A stretch of 11,710 nucleotides of DNA from Anaerolineae bacterium (GCA_016926595.1 JAFGOG010000262.1:1-11710), one strand, 5' to 3'; shown: positions 1 through 7,072, numbered from the stretch's first letter. Made by a program: numbers and translations. Notes: generated by a model from the sequence alone, not told the origin.

Positions 1-45
1 ATCGAGGATGCGCGCGTGAACCTGAGCCCAGTCGTCGAGTTTCAT
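1..45 (-). CDS. 5' end of a gene running off the window; possible self-controlled regulator
   Basis: Only the first 15 codons are visible. They start at the ATG at 45..43 on the minus strand and read MKLDDWAQVHARILD. This is too little to name a family. The start is supported by a consensus promoter just upstream (68..96) and a perfect palindrome between the -10 and the ATG. That arrangement is common for TetR- or MarR-type repressors that control themselves, so a regulator is the best guess, but it rests on the promoter and not on the protein. There is no Shine-Dalgarno, and the predicted leader is only about 16 nt. The gene lies co-directionally downstream of the BtrH-like gene and was separated from it by the transposon insertion. 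Its promoter is left intact. Confidence 0.5.
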   Translation of the reverse strand, partial: MKLDDWAQVHARILD

Positions 46-51
46 AGTATA

Positions 52-66
52 TGAACCATTGGTTCA
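52..66. promoter_or_regulatory. 15-bp perfect palindrome, probable repressor operator
   Basis: TGAACCATTGGTTCA is a perfect dyad with 7-bp arms about a central T. It sits between the -10 box and the start codon of the leftmost gene and covers the expected transcription start near position 61. A bound dimer would block that promoter. The palindrome is seen directly; the operator role and the autoregulation are inferred. Confidence 0.6.
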
Positions 67-67
67 C

Positions 68-96
68 ATTATATCAAAAACAAGTTCATTTGTCAA
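68..96 (-). promoter_or_regulatory. sigma70 consensus promoter of the leftmost gene
   Basis: On the minus strand there is TTGACA (96..91), a 17-bp spacer and TATAAT (73..68), a 12/12 match to the sigma70 consensus. The -35 box begins only 6 bp after the T-tract of the neighbouring terminator, so terminator and promoter are packed together. The transposon ends 35 bp upstream of the -35 box and leaves the core promoter intact. Confidence 0.8.
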
Positions 97-101
97 GAGG
101 C

Positions 102-130
102 AAAAAGATGTCAGGCACTGCCGCTGCCGG
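102..130 (-). terminator. Distal half of a split intrinsic terminator (second stem arm plus T-tract)
   Basis: Read on the minus strand, this is the 3' arm of the terminator of the BtrH-like gene followed by TCTTTTT (108..102). The matching 5' arm lies on the far side of the transposon at 7073..7084. Joining the flanks with one copy of GCCGG gives a 15-bp stem (109..123 with 128..130 plus 7073..7084), a 4-nt loop (124..127), one G-U pair and one mismatch. In the present sequence the arms are almost 7 kb apart, so the hairpin cannot form normally. Confidence 0.8.
126..130. repeat. Target-site duplication, left copy (GCCGG)
   Basis: GCCGG directly abuts the TGTACAC end of the element and is repeated exactly at 7068..7072. 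A 5-bp duplication is the hallmark of Tn7-family transposition. Perfect identity suggests little time since insertion. Confidence 0.93.
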
Positions 131-153
131 TGTACACGGAAAATAAAGTCGTT
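131..153 (+). repeat. Terminal inverted repeat, tnsA-proximal end
   Basis: The first 23 bases match the reverse complement of 7045..7067 at 21 positions; within the first 20 bases only position 8 differs (G against A). The repeat contains the first TnsB-type core AAATAAAGTC. TnsA would cut at the 5' ends and TnsB at the 3' ends here. Confidence 0.92.
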
Positions 154-197
154 GTCCGGCAAATAAAGTCCTTTTCCGGCAAATAAAGTTGTTTCCT
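138..197 (+). promoter_or_regulatory. Three tandem TnsB-type binding sites in exact 20-bp register
   Basis: Three consecutive 20-bp units (138..157, 158..177, 178..197) share the form GG-[AC]-AAATAAAGT followed by a T-rich stretch and usually CC. The AAATAAAGT cores start at 141, 161 and 181, exactly 20 bp or about two helical turns apart, so all three lie on one face of the DNA. This parallels the crowded sites of Tn7R, where TnsB both builds the transpososome and represses the tns promoter. Here the sites end 52 bp upstream of the likely -35 box, so repression is possible but not shown. Confidence 0.88.
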
Positions 198-249
198 GGT
201 TTCGGAGTGGAACAGATCGAAAGGGTGTGGATGATTCTCTCTTTCATAG

Positions 250-278
250 TTGACAAGGTAATTGGTATCGGGTTTCAT
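250..278 (+). promoter_or_regulatory. Probable tns operon promoter
   Basis: A perfect -35 TTGACA (250..255) is followed after 17 bp by TTTCAT (273..278), a 4/6 match to the -10 consensus. This is the best promoter between the left-end sites and tnsA. The -10 lies inside a perfect small dyad (269..284), and a longer hairpin follows. The weak -10 would suit low expression of a transposase operon. Confidence 0.5.
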
Positions 279-284
279 AACCCG
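269..284 (+). promoter_or_regulatory. Perfect short dyad over the tns promoter -10
   Basis: CGGGTT-TCAT-AACCCG forms a 6-bp perfect stem with a 4-nt loop. It overlaps the putative -10 box and ends one base before the next hairpin. It could be a repressor operator. The dyad is seen; the function is inferred. Confidence 0.45.
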
Positions 285-285
285 G

Positions 286-321
286 CTGAAGGGTGCTGTC
301 TTAATCGGCGGCGCCCTTCAG
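286..321 (+). promoter_or_regulatory. Long hairpin in the tnsA mRNA leader
   Basis: Arms 286..296 and 311..321 pair over 11 bp (CTGAAGGGTGC with GCGCCCTTCAG, one G-U pair). The stem can continue inward four more pairs, leaving a 6-nt loop TTAATC (301..306). It lies between the predicted promoter and the tnsA ribosome site (344..349). No T-tract follows, so it is not a standard terminator. It may stabilise the mRNA, slow read-through translation or expression from outside, or be a protein-binding site. Confidence 0.5.
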
Positions 322-356
322 ACGCCAATTCCCTGGCAACAGGAAGGAGTCGCCAC

Positions 357-1181
357 ATGGCAAAGCGAAACAGGGCAACAGATCAGACCGTAATCGACAG
401 GAGGATTCAAGAAGGCAGAGGACAGGGCCGGGGTGCGGAGTACAAACCCTGGCTGACGATCCAAGATGTTGCTTCACAAGGACTCGTCACCCGAGAGAAG
501 GGATGGAAAACCACCCGAGTACACCAGATGCTGAGCAAGCTTGAGCTTGCCTACTTCTACGTGCTTGAATGGGCGCCGTTCGTCTCGGATATCCGCGAGC
601 AGTATCCGCTGTTGAACATCGAAGAGACGTTGGCCATTGCCCAAGAGATCGGGGTCCGTCACCCCACCGATCCACAAACCCAACAACCTGTGGTCATGAC
701 GACCGATTTTCTCGTCACGGTTCGTTCAGGAACCCTGGCTACGGACTATGCACGCACGCTCAAATATGCCCAAGACCTTCAATCGCGCCGAACTCTCGAA
801 AAGTTCGAGATCGAGCGACGATATTGGCAGACCCGGAACGTAGATTGGGGCATTGTCACCGAGCACGAGATCCCGATGGTTCTGGCAAAGAATGTGGAGC
901 TACTGCACGAATATCGACACATTGCTGATCGTGCATCGCTTCCAGAGGACGAGTATCAGGCAGTGGCAGATCGACTGACGCGGCAGGCACTACAGACCGA
1001 CACACCTTTGAAGCGAATCGCGCTGGACTGCGACAGGCACTTTGGACTGGCGCCAGGCACAGGCTTGACTGTCGCCTACCATCTGATGGCAAATCGGCGC
1101 TGGCAGATCAATATGGAAGAACCTCTGACCGTCTCCAAAAGACTGGCCATTCTGTCCGTGACAGATTTGGATGTGGAGTGA
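357..1181 (+). CDS. tnsA: TnsA-like transposase endonuclease subunit
   Basis: This 274-residue protein makes the 5'-strand cuts at the transposon ends. Together with TnsB this frees the element for cut-and-paste transposition. The start at ATG 357 is fixed by AAGGAGT (344..350) six bases upstream; an in-frame upstream ATG at 189 lies inside the TnsB sites and is rejected. The restriction-enzyme-like catalytic core is intact: Glu63 (SKLELAYFYVLEW), Asp117 (VVMTTDFLV) and Lys136 (ARTLKYA). These correspond to Glu63, Asp114 and Lys132 reported for Tn7 TnsA. The segments DIREQYPLL (78..86) and EKFEIERRYW (148..157), then DWGIVTEHEIP (163..173), are typical of TnsA. The C-terminal part (about 175..274) is the winged-helix half that contacts TnsC and DNA. 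Tn7 TnsA is 273 residues, so this is full length. It is first in the tns operon, 10 bp before tnsB. Confidence 0.95.
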   Translation: MAKRNRATDQTVIDRRIQEGRGQGRGAEYKPWLTIQDVASQGLVTREKGWKTTRVHQMLSKLELAYFYVLEWAPFVSDIREQYPLLNIEETLAIAQEIGVRHPTDPQTQQPVVMTTDFLVTVRSGTLATDYARTLKYAQDLQSRRTLEKFEIERRYWQTRNVDWGIVTEHEIPMVLAKNVELLHEYRHIADRASLPEDEYQAVADRLTRQALQTDTPLKRIALDCDRHFGLAPGTGLTVAYHLMANRRWQINMEEPLTVSKRLAILSVTDLDVE

Positions 1182-1191
1182 GGAGGGGACG

Positions 1192-3387
1192 ATGAACCTG
1201 CATGTGAACATGCTCATCGAATGGACAGGTGAGGGGGCCGAGTCACGTATCGAGCGAGTGCTTTGGATAGACCCAACAGGCCAACACGTCGCCGTCATCG
1301 ATATTCTGCATCGAACCGCTTTTCCCGTACTGTGCGAGTACGACATGATCCAGGATGCACTTGATGCGATGGAAGCCCGGATCTTGACGATCGATCCATA
1401 CGCCGTCCAGCATCGTTCTGAAGAGGACATCCCGATTCAGCATCGTGAAATCAGGGACCGAGCCTGGGAATCCATCGCGCCCTTGGTTGAAGTCCCAAAC
1501 ACTACGTTTTTCAGCCCCAGGACACGAGGCTGGCTCATCGCCAAGGCCGCTGAGCAAGCCGGTTGTTCGGAGCCAACGATTTACAAGCGACTGCGACTCT
1601 ACTGGCAGCGCGGCCAAACCAGGAACGCACTCTTGCCCGATCTGGGACGCTGTGGCGGAAAGGGCCAAGAGCGTATCAAACAGACCGATCCTCAAGATGC
1701 ACGCAAGAGAGGTCGTCCCAGTGCGTTGGCAAAAGCCGGGGAGGAATCTCCCGGCATCAATGTCACGCACGATGTTCGCGAGCGGTTGCAGCGTGGCGGG
1801 CGGTTGTTCTACGAAAGTCGCCAGGGCATCAGCTTGCCGCAGGCATACCAACGCACCTTGGAAAAGTTCTTCAACGTTGGCTTCCGATGGGAAGAAGGCG
1901 TGCGCATCCCGATTTTGCCGCCGGTGAATGAACTGCCTTCCTTTGGCCAGTTTCGCTACTGGTATGGCAAGGATCGTGAACCTCAACGCGTTCTGGTGGC
2001 TCGTGAAGGGCAGCGTCGGTTCGAAGGCAACTACCGCCCGGTCCTTGGCGACTCGCGCCAGATGGCCTTTGGCCCCGGGTCGTTGTACCAAATCGATGCC
2101 ACGCCGAGCGATATCCATCTCGTCAGCTCGCTCGACCGCAGCCGGATCGTTGGTCGCCCAACCCTGTACCTGGTTGTCGATGTCTTTACCGGCCTCATTG
2201 CGGGCCTCAACGTGAGCCTGGAAGCAGCCAGTTGGCTGGCGGCTATGCTCGCTCTTGAAAATGCCACCAGTAACAAGGTGCTGTTCTGTGAGCAGTACGG
2301 GGTCGTGATCACAGAAGACGAGTGGCCCAGTTGCCACTTGCCGGAAGCAGTTCTCGCTGACCGTGGCGAGCTGGAAGGGTACAATGCGGACAACCTGGTG
2401 AATGCTCTTGGCATTCGGGTACACAACACACCACCCTACCGGGGCGATCTGAAAGGGATCGTGGAGCGGCATTTTCGCACGGCGAACGATGAGCTGATCG
2501 GCGATTTGCCGGGCAGGATTCGCCAGTTCCGCGATCGTGGCGAGATCGACTACCGGTTGGAAGCATGCCTCACCCTCGGGGAATTCACCAAGCTGCTCAT
2601 CTATCACGTTCTCGACTACAACGCTTACCATCGCATGACCGGCTATCCGTTGGACGCCGAGATGATCGCCGATCGTGTGGAGCCTTACCCCCTCGATCTG
2701 TGGCACTGGGGCGTCCAAAACCGGGTGGGGCACTTGCGCGTAGCATCACCGGATATCGTTCGCCTGAACCTGTTGCCCCAGGACACTGCTTCTGTGACCC
2801 GGCGTGGCATCCTCTTCCAGGGACTCCTCTACGTTTGCAATCTGGCTGTCGAGGAACAGTGGTTCGTTCAGGCAAAGGAACGAGGCAGATGGCGAGTTCC
2901 GGTTGCCTACGATCCTCGCAAAACCGACGTGCTCTATCTCCGGCTCGACGAGGGGCGCCGATTGGAGTGTTGCGAGCTGCTGCCCAAAGAAGAGGCTTTT
3001 CACGGCAGAGACTGGCAGGAAACGCTCGACTACTTTGCCAGACGCAAGGTGGATGAAGAGCTTGCCAGAACCCAAGAACAGCAAGCGCAGGCAAGACGCC
3101 ATGCACATCAAGCCCAAGTCGTGGATCAAGCCGTGGAGAAAACCAGGGAAGCCGTAGCTGGCATGAACAAACGCGCACGGTTGCACGGCATCCGTGAGAA
3201 CAGGAAGGTAGAACGGGACCGAGAACGTGAAGCGAATGCCTGGGATCTGGCGCCAGAACTCCCCTCCGACCATTTGGGGGCGAAAAAGCCAGAAGAGCAG
3301 GCGGACGAGCAGCAGTACGTACCACCGCCTCAAGACTTGGACAGCCTGAGAAGACTGCGTGAGGAGCGATTGAAAAATGAGCGGTAA
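1192..3387 (+). CDS. tnsB: TnsB-like DDE transposase
   Basis: This 731-residue DDE/retroviral-integrase-type transposase binds the repeated end sites, cuts the 3' strands and joins them to target DNA. ATG 1192 is chosen over the in-frame ATG at 1171 because AGGAGG (1181..1186) lies five bases upstream and 1171 falls inside tnsA. The N-terminal third is the DNA-binding part, with a helix-turn-helix at about 115..140 (LIAKAAEQAGCSEPTIYKRL). The catalytic core has Asp302 (LYQIDATPSD), Asp390 (AVLADRGEL) and Glu425 (LKGIVERHF). The 88 and 35 residue spacings equal those I recall for Tn7 TnsB (D273, D361, E396). A beta-barrel region and a charged, probably coiled-coil tail follow (about 620..680), then a short C-terminal tail rich in Arg and Glu, the part that recruits TnsC in Tn7. 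The gene overlaps tnsC by 11 bp. Confidence 0.95.
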   Translation: MNLHVNMLIEWTGEGAESRIERVLWIDPTGQHVAVIDILHRTAFPVLCEYDMIQDALDAMEARILTIDPYAVQHRSEEDIPIQHREIRDRAWESIAPLVEVPNTTFFSPRTRGWLIAKAAEQAGCSEPTIYKRLRLYWQRGQTRNALLPDLGRCGGKGQERIKQTDPQDARKRGRPSALAKAGEESPGINVTHDVRERLQRGGRLFYESRQGISLPQAYQRTLEKFFNVGFRWEEGVRIPILPPVNELPSFGQFRYWYGKDREPQRVLVAREGQRRFEGNYRPVLGDSRQMAFGPGSLYQIDATPSDIHLVSSLDRSRIVGRPTLYLVVDVFTGLIAGLNVSLEAASWLAAMLALENATSNKVLFCEQYGVVITEDEWPSCHLPEAVLADRGELEGYNADNLVNALGIRVHNTPPYRGDLKGIVERHFRTANDELIGDLPGRIRQFRDRGEIDYRLEACLTLGEFTKLLIYHVLDYNAYHRMTGYPLDAEMIADRVEPYPLDLWHWGVQNRVGHLRVASPDIVRLNLLPQDTASVTRRGILFQGLLYVCNLAVEEQWFVQAKERGRWRVPVAYDPRKTDVLYLRLDEGRRLECCELLPKEEAFHGRDWQETLDYFARRKVDEELARTQEQQAQARRHAHQAQVVDQAVEKTREAVAGMNKRARLHGIRENRKVERDREREANAWDLAPELPSDHLGAKKPEEQADEQQYVPPPQDLDSLRRLREERLKNER

Positions 3388-4927
3388 AAGCTTTCCCATA
3401 CTCACTCCTCCCTTCTTCAAAGGGTTCAGCGAGCAGGCCGCCTACAGCGATCCCAGGATTCCCGGCTATCGCGGCAATCCCCTGATCGAAGCATTGCCGC
3501 CGATCTGGACCGGCGATCAAGTTGCGCAAAACTTGATGTGCTACCCGGAGCGCTGCGAAGAACACCGAATGTGGCCCTCCGAGCTGCGCTTTCATCTGAT
3601 ACGCAACGCCGCCAACTTTTTCGAGCCGCTCCCGATCCACCTGGACATCGAGCAACGCTTTTCGTGCATGATCCGAATGGGCTACCAATCCCGGAATCCT
3701 GTTGAGCGCGACTTTTGGGCTGCAATCGACGACCGAGTGAAGGGCATGAGCTCCAACGGGACAGATACCAGGGCCAGGTATGCCAGGTCGACCGCCTTCG
3801 GTTTCGCCATCATCGGCATCAGTGGAATCGGCAAGACAACGGCCGTGGAAGCCATCCTATCCCTCTATCCGCAAGTCATCTACCACTCGGAGTATGATCG
3901 GCAAGATTTCAACAGGGTGCAAGTGGTTTGGCTGAAACTCGACTGTCCTTTCGATGGCTCGGTAAAAGGGCTCTGCCTCAACTTTTTCCAGGCACTCGAC
4001 AACCTCCTGGACACACACTACTACGTGAACTATGCGCGGCAAGGCAGGGCGACAGTGGATGAGATGCTGCCACAAATGGCCCGCGTGGCCTCGATCCACG
4101 GCCTTGGGGTGCTGGTCATTGATGAACTACAACACTTGAGTGAAGCAAAAAGTGGTGGCTCCAGCAAGATGCTGAACTTCTTTGTCCAGTTGGTCAACAC
4201 CATCGGCATGCCTGTGGTCCTGATCGGGACGTACAAAGCGATCCCTTTGCTGCGAGGCGAGTTTCGTCAGGCGCGGCGAAGCACAGGGCAAGGCGATCTC
4301 GTGTGGGACCGCATGGAAAATGACCCTCTTTGGCGGTACTTTGTCGAATCGTTGTGGAGATACCAGTACGTGACCACGTCAAGTCCACTTACTGACCAAT
4401 TGAGCGATACCTTGTACGACGTGACACAAGGGATCACCGATTTTGCAGTCAAGGTGTACATCCTGGCACAGGTTCGAGCAATTGTCAGCGGAGTGGAACG
4501 AGTGACTTCCGCCGTGATCCGTTCGGTCGCTGCAGACAGCCTGCGCCTCGCTGCGCCGGTCCTGGAAGCACTGAAACGGCGGGACAACCTCGCGCTACAA
4601 AGAGTTGAGGACGTGTACATCGACCTCGACACTTTGATCGACCAAGAAATCAGCATGCGTTCTTCTACAAGCCGGGCCGATACGGCACCAAGTACCTCGT
4701 TGGAACAAGGCGCCAATGCGGATCAGACACCTGGGCCAGCAGGCCCAGAGCTGGAAAAGGTTGGTGTGGGTGAGCCATCCAAGCGTAAGCAGGGTAGGTC
4801 ATCTTCTCCAGATGGCCTACTTACGTCGTTGGACAGGCAAGACAACATGTCTGCGTACGAAGTGCTTCAGCAGGCAGGGTTCATGCGACCGGCAACTGAG
4901 TTCTTGCAGTTGGAGGTGCACCCATGA
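3377..4927 (+). CDS. tnsC: TnsC-like AAA+ transposition regulator
   Basis: This 516-residue ATPase links the target selector (TnsD) to the transposase (TnsAB) and carries target immunity in Tn7. The N-terminus (about 10..45, PPFFKGF and PRIPGYRGNPLIEALPP) resembles the conserved TnsC opening. Walker A is GISGIGKT (147..154), Walker B is VLVIDEL (245..251, Asp249-Glu250), and the sensor-like strand is VVLIGTYK (280..287). An arginine-rich RQARRSTGQGD stretch (297..307) sits where TnsC-type ATPases carry the arginine finger. Residues about 415..475 are low-complexity and rich in Ser, Pro and Gly. A conserved-looking short helix follows at the C-terminus, in the region that binds TnsA in Tn7. 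ATG 3377 overlaps the tnsB stop, with GAGGAG (3361..3366) ten bases upstream, which implies translational coupling. The stop overlaps the tnsD start as ATGA. Tn7 TnsC is about 555 residues. Confidence 0.94.
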   Translation: MSGKSFPILTPPFFKGFSEQAAYSDPRIPGYRGNPLIEALPPIWTGDQVAQNLMCYPERCEEHRMWPSELRFHLIRNAANFFEPLPIHLDIEQRFSCMIRMGYQSRNPVERDFWAAIDDRVKGMSSNGTDTRARYARSTAFGFAIIGISGIGKTTAVEAILSLYPQVIYHSEYDRQDFNRVQVVWLKLDCPFDGSVKGLCLNFFQALDNLLDTHYYVNYARQGRATVDEMLPQMARVASIHGLGVLVIDELQHLSEAKSGGSSKMLNFFVQLVNTIGMPVVLIGTYKAIPLLRGEFRQARRSTGQGDLVWDRMENDPLWRYFVESLWRYQYVTTSSPLTDQLSDTLYDVTQGITDFAVKVYILAQVRAIVSGVERVTSAVIRSVAADSLRLAAPVLEALKRRDNLALQRVEDVYIDLDTLIDQEISMRSSTSRADTAPSTSLEQGANADQTPGPAGPELEKVGVGEPSKRKQGRSSSPDGLLTSLDRQDNMSAYEVLQQAGFMRPATEFLQLEVHP

Positions 4928-6897
4928 TCGGCTATTTCCCCGAACCGTATCCTGACGAACTCTTCTACAGCCTTTGTGCAAGATTTGGTGACCGCATGAA
5001 GTACGCGAACAAGTTGACTGTAGCGCGAGATCTGTTCGGCAAATCGACTGCCACCGCGGTGGTAGATCTGCCACGCTACCTTGGTCGATTTGTAGATGCC
5101 TTGCCGCCTGGTCACGCCTGTAAATCGGTGGATCGTCTCATCAATGACCACACGCTCCTTCCGTTCTATGCACCGTTTCAACCACTCGGGCGACTGACAC
5201 GCATCCGTGAGGACATGATCGGAGATGAAGGTGCGAGCCCCTACATGCGCACCGGTTTGCTACCCACTCTAATCCGGCGTCCACCATGGCTCCGATTCTG
5301 TCCGGTCTGTGTAGCGAGCGATCGGGAGCGCGTTGGAGAGTGCTACTGGCATCGTGTTCACCAACTACCTGGGGTGGAGATCTGTCCCATTCATGAAGTA
5401 GTCCTGGAGAACAGCAGCGCCCGCGCCTACGGCAGCAAATCTCGAAATGAGTTTACAACTGCTGAGCGTGCCATTGGGCCTAAATCCACCGACTCACACG
5501 GCCTATTCCCTTTTCATGGCCATCTCCTGCCATTGGCTCAGGATGCAAGCTGGTTGCTCTCACAAATCGATCTGGCGGTTGGCCCCGAGTTGCTGCACGC
5601 AAGGTACAAACTTGCCTTGCTCGATCGAGGACTTGGCTCGCACAATGGACTCGTCAAAGTTAGCCGGTTGATCGAGAGTTTCAAAGCCCACTACCCGCCC
5701 GAACTCTTGACCTTATTGCACTGCGAGCTCGACGGTCAGAGTCGAGACAATTGGTTGATCCGAATCGTACGCTCTCTGAACGGTTTTCGGCATCCTCTGC
5801 GTCATCTCTTGCTAATTCACTTCCTGGGACACACAATGCAGACGTTTTTGCAGCTCCCAACAGAGCGCCATCCCTTCGGTAGAGGGCCATGGCCTTGCCT
5901 CAACCGTGCCAGCTTACACTACCGTGAGTTACGAGTCCAGGATTGCCAGGTTGAGTATGATCGTGCTGGTCGGTTCCGAGGTACATTCGCTTGTGAATGT
6001 GGCTTTGTCTATTCTCGGAGAGGCCCTGATCGCTCCGAGGCAGATCGATTTCGGATCGGCACGTACAAATCATTCGGGCCTCTTTGGGAAGAAAAGTTCA
6101 AGACGCTGTGGGAAGACCCGAATACCAATCCGACTCAGATTGCCGAACAGCTTGGCATTGATCGAAGCACTGTTACTCGTCATGCAGCAGCAGTGGGTCT
6201 TCGATTTCCACCTCCTGGCGCTTCAATCCAAAAAGACAGTAGAATGCTCTCGGCGGCTGGACACTGGGCTGGTCCGGCAGTGAGTTCTGAAACTCGAGAT
6301 GAGTACCGGGAGCAATGGTTGTCCATTCTCCGCGAATACCCCGAAGCCGGACGACATTCTCTTCAAGCTGATTGGCCTGTTCTATGTTGTTGGCTCCGCC
6401 GACATGACACAGATTGGTTCAATGAACATCTACCACCACGCAGAGCACCGATCGCGAGCAGGACCAAGCTGCCACCACCTCGCGTCAATTGGGCAGAACG
6501 AGATGAGCAACTTGCCGACCAGGTGCGAACTGTGGTTCAGCAACTCCTGAAGAGACCAGGGCGTCCGGTTCGGATCTCTACCGCAGCGATTTGCAGAGAG
6601 ATCAGGCAACTCAAGGTACTCCAGTCGGCAATGGACAGGCTGCCTTTGACATCGACCGCCTTGGCCGAGCTGACCGAATCGCATGAAGGGTATGCCGTTC
6701 GCCGTATTCACTGGGTAGCCGCACTCTACCAAGAGGAGCAGGTGTGTCCTATGCGCTCGCAATTCGTGAGTCGCGCTAGCCTCAAACCAGAGCTTCTCCG
6801 CAAGTGGCCGTTGGCTCAACAAGCACTGGAATCGGCCCTACAGAATTTACAGCAAACGACTACTGGCAGTGACAGCGACGGAGTCGATGCACCATGA
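4924..6897 (+). CDS. tnsD: TnsD-like (TniQ family) target-site selection protein, long form
   Basis: This 657-residue DNA-binding protein is expected to recognise the attachment site and recruit TnsC. The N-terminal TniQ domain begins YFPEPYPDELFYSLCARFG. It contains a CCCH zinc site, Cys126-x2-Cys129 and Cys154-x2-His157, with the same 28-residue separation as reported for Tn7 TnsD (C124, C127, C152, H155). Cys325 (GPWPCLN) with CECGFVYSR (357..365) suggests a second metal-binding knot, as in full TnsD proteins. The C-terminal half has a helix-turn-helix at about 403..427 (NPTQIAEQLGIDRSTVTRH). A second possible DNA-binding repeat follows (about 459..502), then a region rich in helices up to residue 657. 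It is longer than Tn7 TnsD (508) and much longer than CRISPR-linked TniQ proteins (about 400), so protein-guided targeting is likely. The start overlaps the tnsC stop (ATGA). Confidence 0.93.
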   Translation: MIGYFPEPYPDELFYSLCARFGDRMKYANKLTVARDLFGKSTATAVVDLPRYLGRFVDALPPGHACKSVDRLINDHTLLPFYAPFQPLGRLTRIREDMIGDEGASPYMRTGLLPTLIRRPPWLRFCPVCVASDRERVGECYWHRVHQLPGVEICPIHEVVLENSSARAYGSKSRNEFTTAERAIGPKSTDSHGLFPFHGHLLPLAQDASWLLSQIDLAVGPELLHARYKLALLDRGLGSHNGLVKVSRLIESFKAHYPPELLTLLHCELDGQSRDNWLIRIVRSLNGFRHPLRHLLLIHFLGHTMQTFLQLPTERHPFGRGPWPCLNRASLHYRELRVQDCQVEYDRAGRFRGTFACECGFVYSRRGPDRSEADRFRIGTYKSFGPLWEEKFKTLWEDPNTNPTQIAEQLGIDRSTVTRHAAAVGLRFPPPGASIQKDSRMLSAAGHWAGPAVSSETRDEYREQWLSILREYPEAGRHSLQADWPVLCCWLRRHDTDWFNEHLPPRRAPIASRTKLPPPRVNWAERDEQLADQVRTVVQQLLKRPGRPVRISTAAICREIRQLKVLQSAMDRLPLTSTALAELTESHEGYAVRRIHWVAALYQEEQVCPMRSQFVSRASLKPELLRKWPLAQQALESALQNLQQTTTGSDSDGVDAP

Positions 6898-7067
6898 TCA
6901 AACGCGCTATGAGAGTTCCAGAAAACAACTTTATTTTCTTGCCAACGCCGACAGCGAGGAGCGACTGCTGTTCAGAAAATGACTTTATTTTCCCAAGCGT
7001 CACCAAATCTGTCGGTTTTATGACCCTTTGGCATGTCGCCAGGAAAGGACTTTATTTTCTGTGTACA
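6898..7067 (+). promoter_or_regulatory. L-like transposon end with three spaced inverted TnsB-type sites
   Basis: Three inverted cores ACTTTATTTT start at 6928, 6982 and 7049, spaced 54 and 67 bp. Their flanks match the left-end sites in reverse complement; for example, the inner one reads AAATAAAGTTGTTT in both ends. Wide spacing over about 150 bp is the Tn7L pattern. The tns operon has no clear terminator here. An open frame starting at 6894 runs through this region and on as antisense of btrH; it is not a gene. Confidence 0.88.
7045..7067 (-). repeat. Terminal inverted repeat, far end
   Basis: The reverse complement begins TGTACACAGAAAATAAAGTC and matches 131..153 at 21 of 23 positions. 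The element ends at A7067, directly before the second GCCGG. Confidence 0.92.
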
Positions 7068-7072
7068 GCCGG
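7068..7072. repeat. Target-site duplication, right copy (GCCGG)
   Basis: This is an exact copy of 126..130 and abuts the far transposon end. Together the two copies fix the insertion point to the base. Confidence 0.93.

Larger units (their letters stand above)
131..7067 (+). mobile_element. Complete Tn7-like transposon encoding TnsABCD, no cargo
   Basis: The element is 6,937 bp and begins TGTACACGGAAAATAAAGTC. It ends with the inverted match, where 19 of the 20 terminal bases are identical. A 5-bp duplication (GCCGG) flanks it. The ends resemble those of Tn7 (TGT...ACA termini and an AATAAAGTC core in the TnsB sites). It contains intact tnsA, tnsB, tnsC and tnsD in the canonical order on one strand. 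I see no TnsE, second TniQ, Cas gene, CRISPR array, resistance gene or other passenger; only about 170 bp separate the tnsD stop from the right end. Compact nested sites at the tnsA end make 131 the Tn7R-equivalent end and 7067 the Tn7L-equivalent end. Confidence 0.95.

Noticed and set aside
189..356. In-frame N-terminal extension of TnsA from ATG 189
   Set aside because: It would start inside the third TnsB site and before the promoter and leader hairpin. ATG 357 has a well-placed AAGGAGT, and the protein length then matches Tn7 TnsA.
1243..2733. 496-codon open frame on the minus strand opposite tnsB
   Set aside because: It lies wholly antisense to an intact DDE transposase, has no family resemblance and no ribosome site. 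It is a by-product of GC-rich codon use.
2597..3688. 363-codon minus-strand open frame across the tnsB-tnsC junction
   Set aside because: It is antisense to two well-supported genes, has a low-complexity Arg/Pro/Ser-rich translation and shows no recognisable motif.
4731..4748. CTGGGCC-AGCA-GGCCCAG hairpin inside tnsC
   Set aside because: It lies in the coding region for the low-complexity TnsC linker and has no T-tract; GC-rich codons for Pro, Gly and Ala explain it.
6951..6971. ACAGC...GCTGT stem as a tns operon terminator
   Set aside because: The stem is only 5 bp with an 11-nt loop, and the nearest T-rich stretch belongs to a TnsB-type site.
131..7067. CRISPR-associated transposon
   Set aside because: There is no Cas gene, no repeat-spacer array and no short TniQ. 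The target protein is a full-length TnsD, which points to protein-guided targeting.
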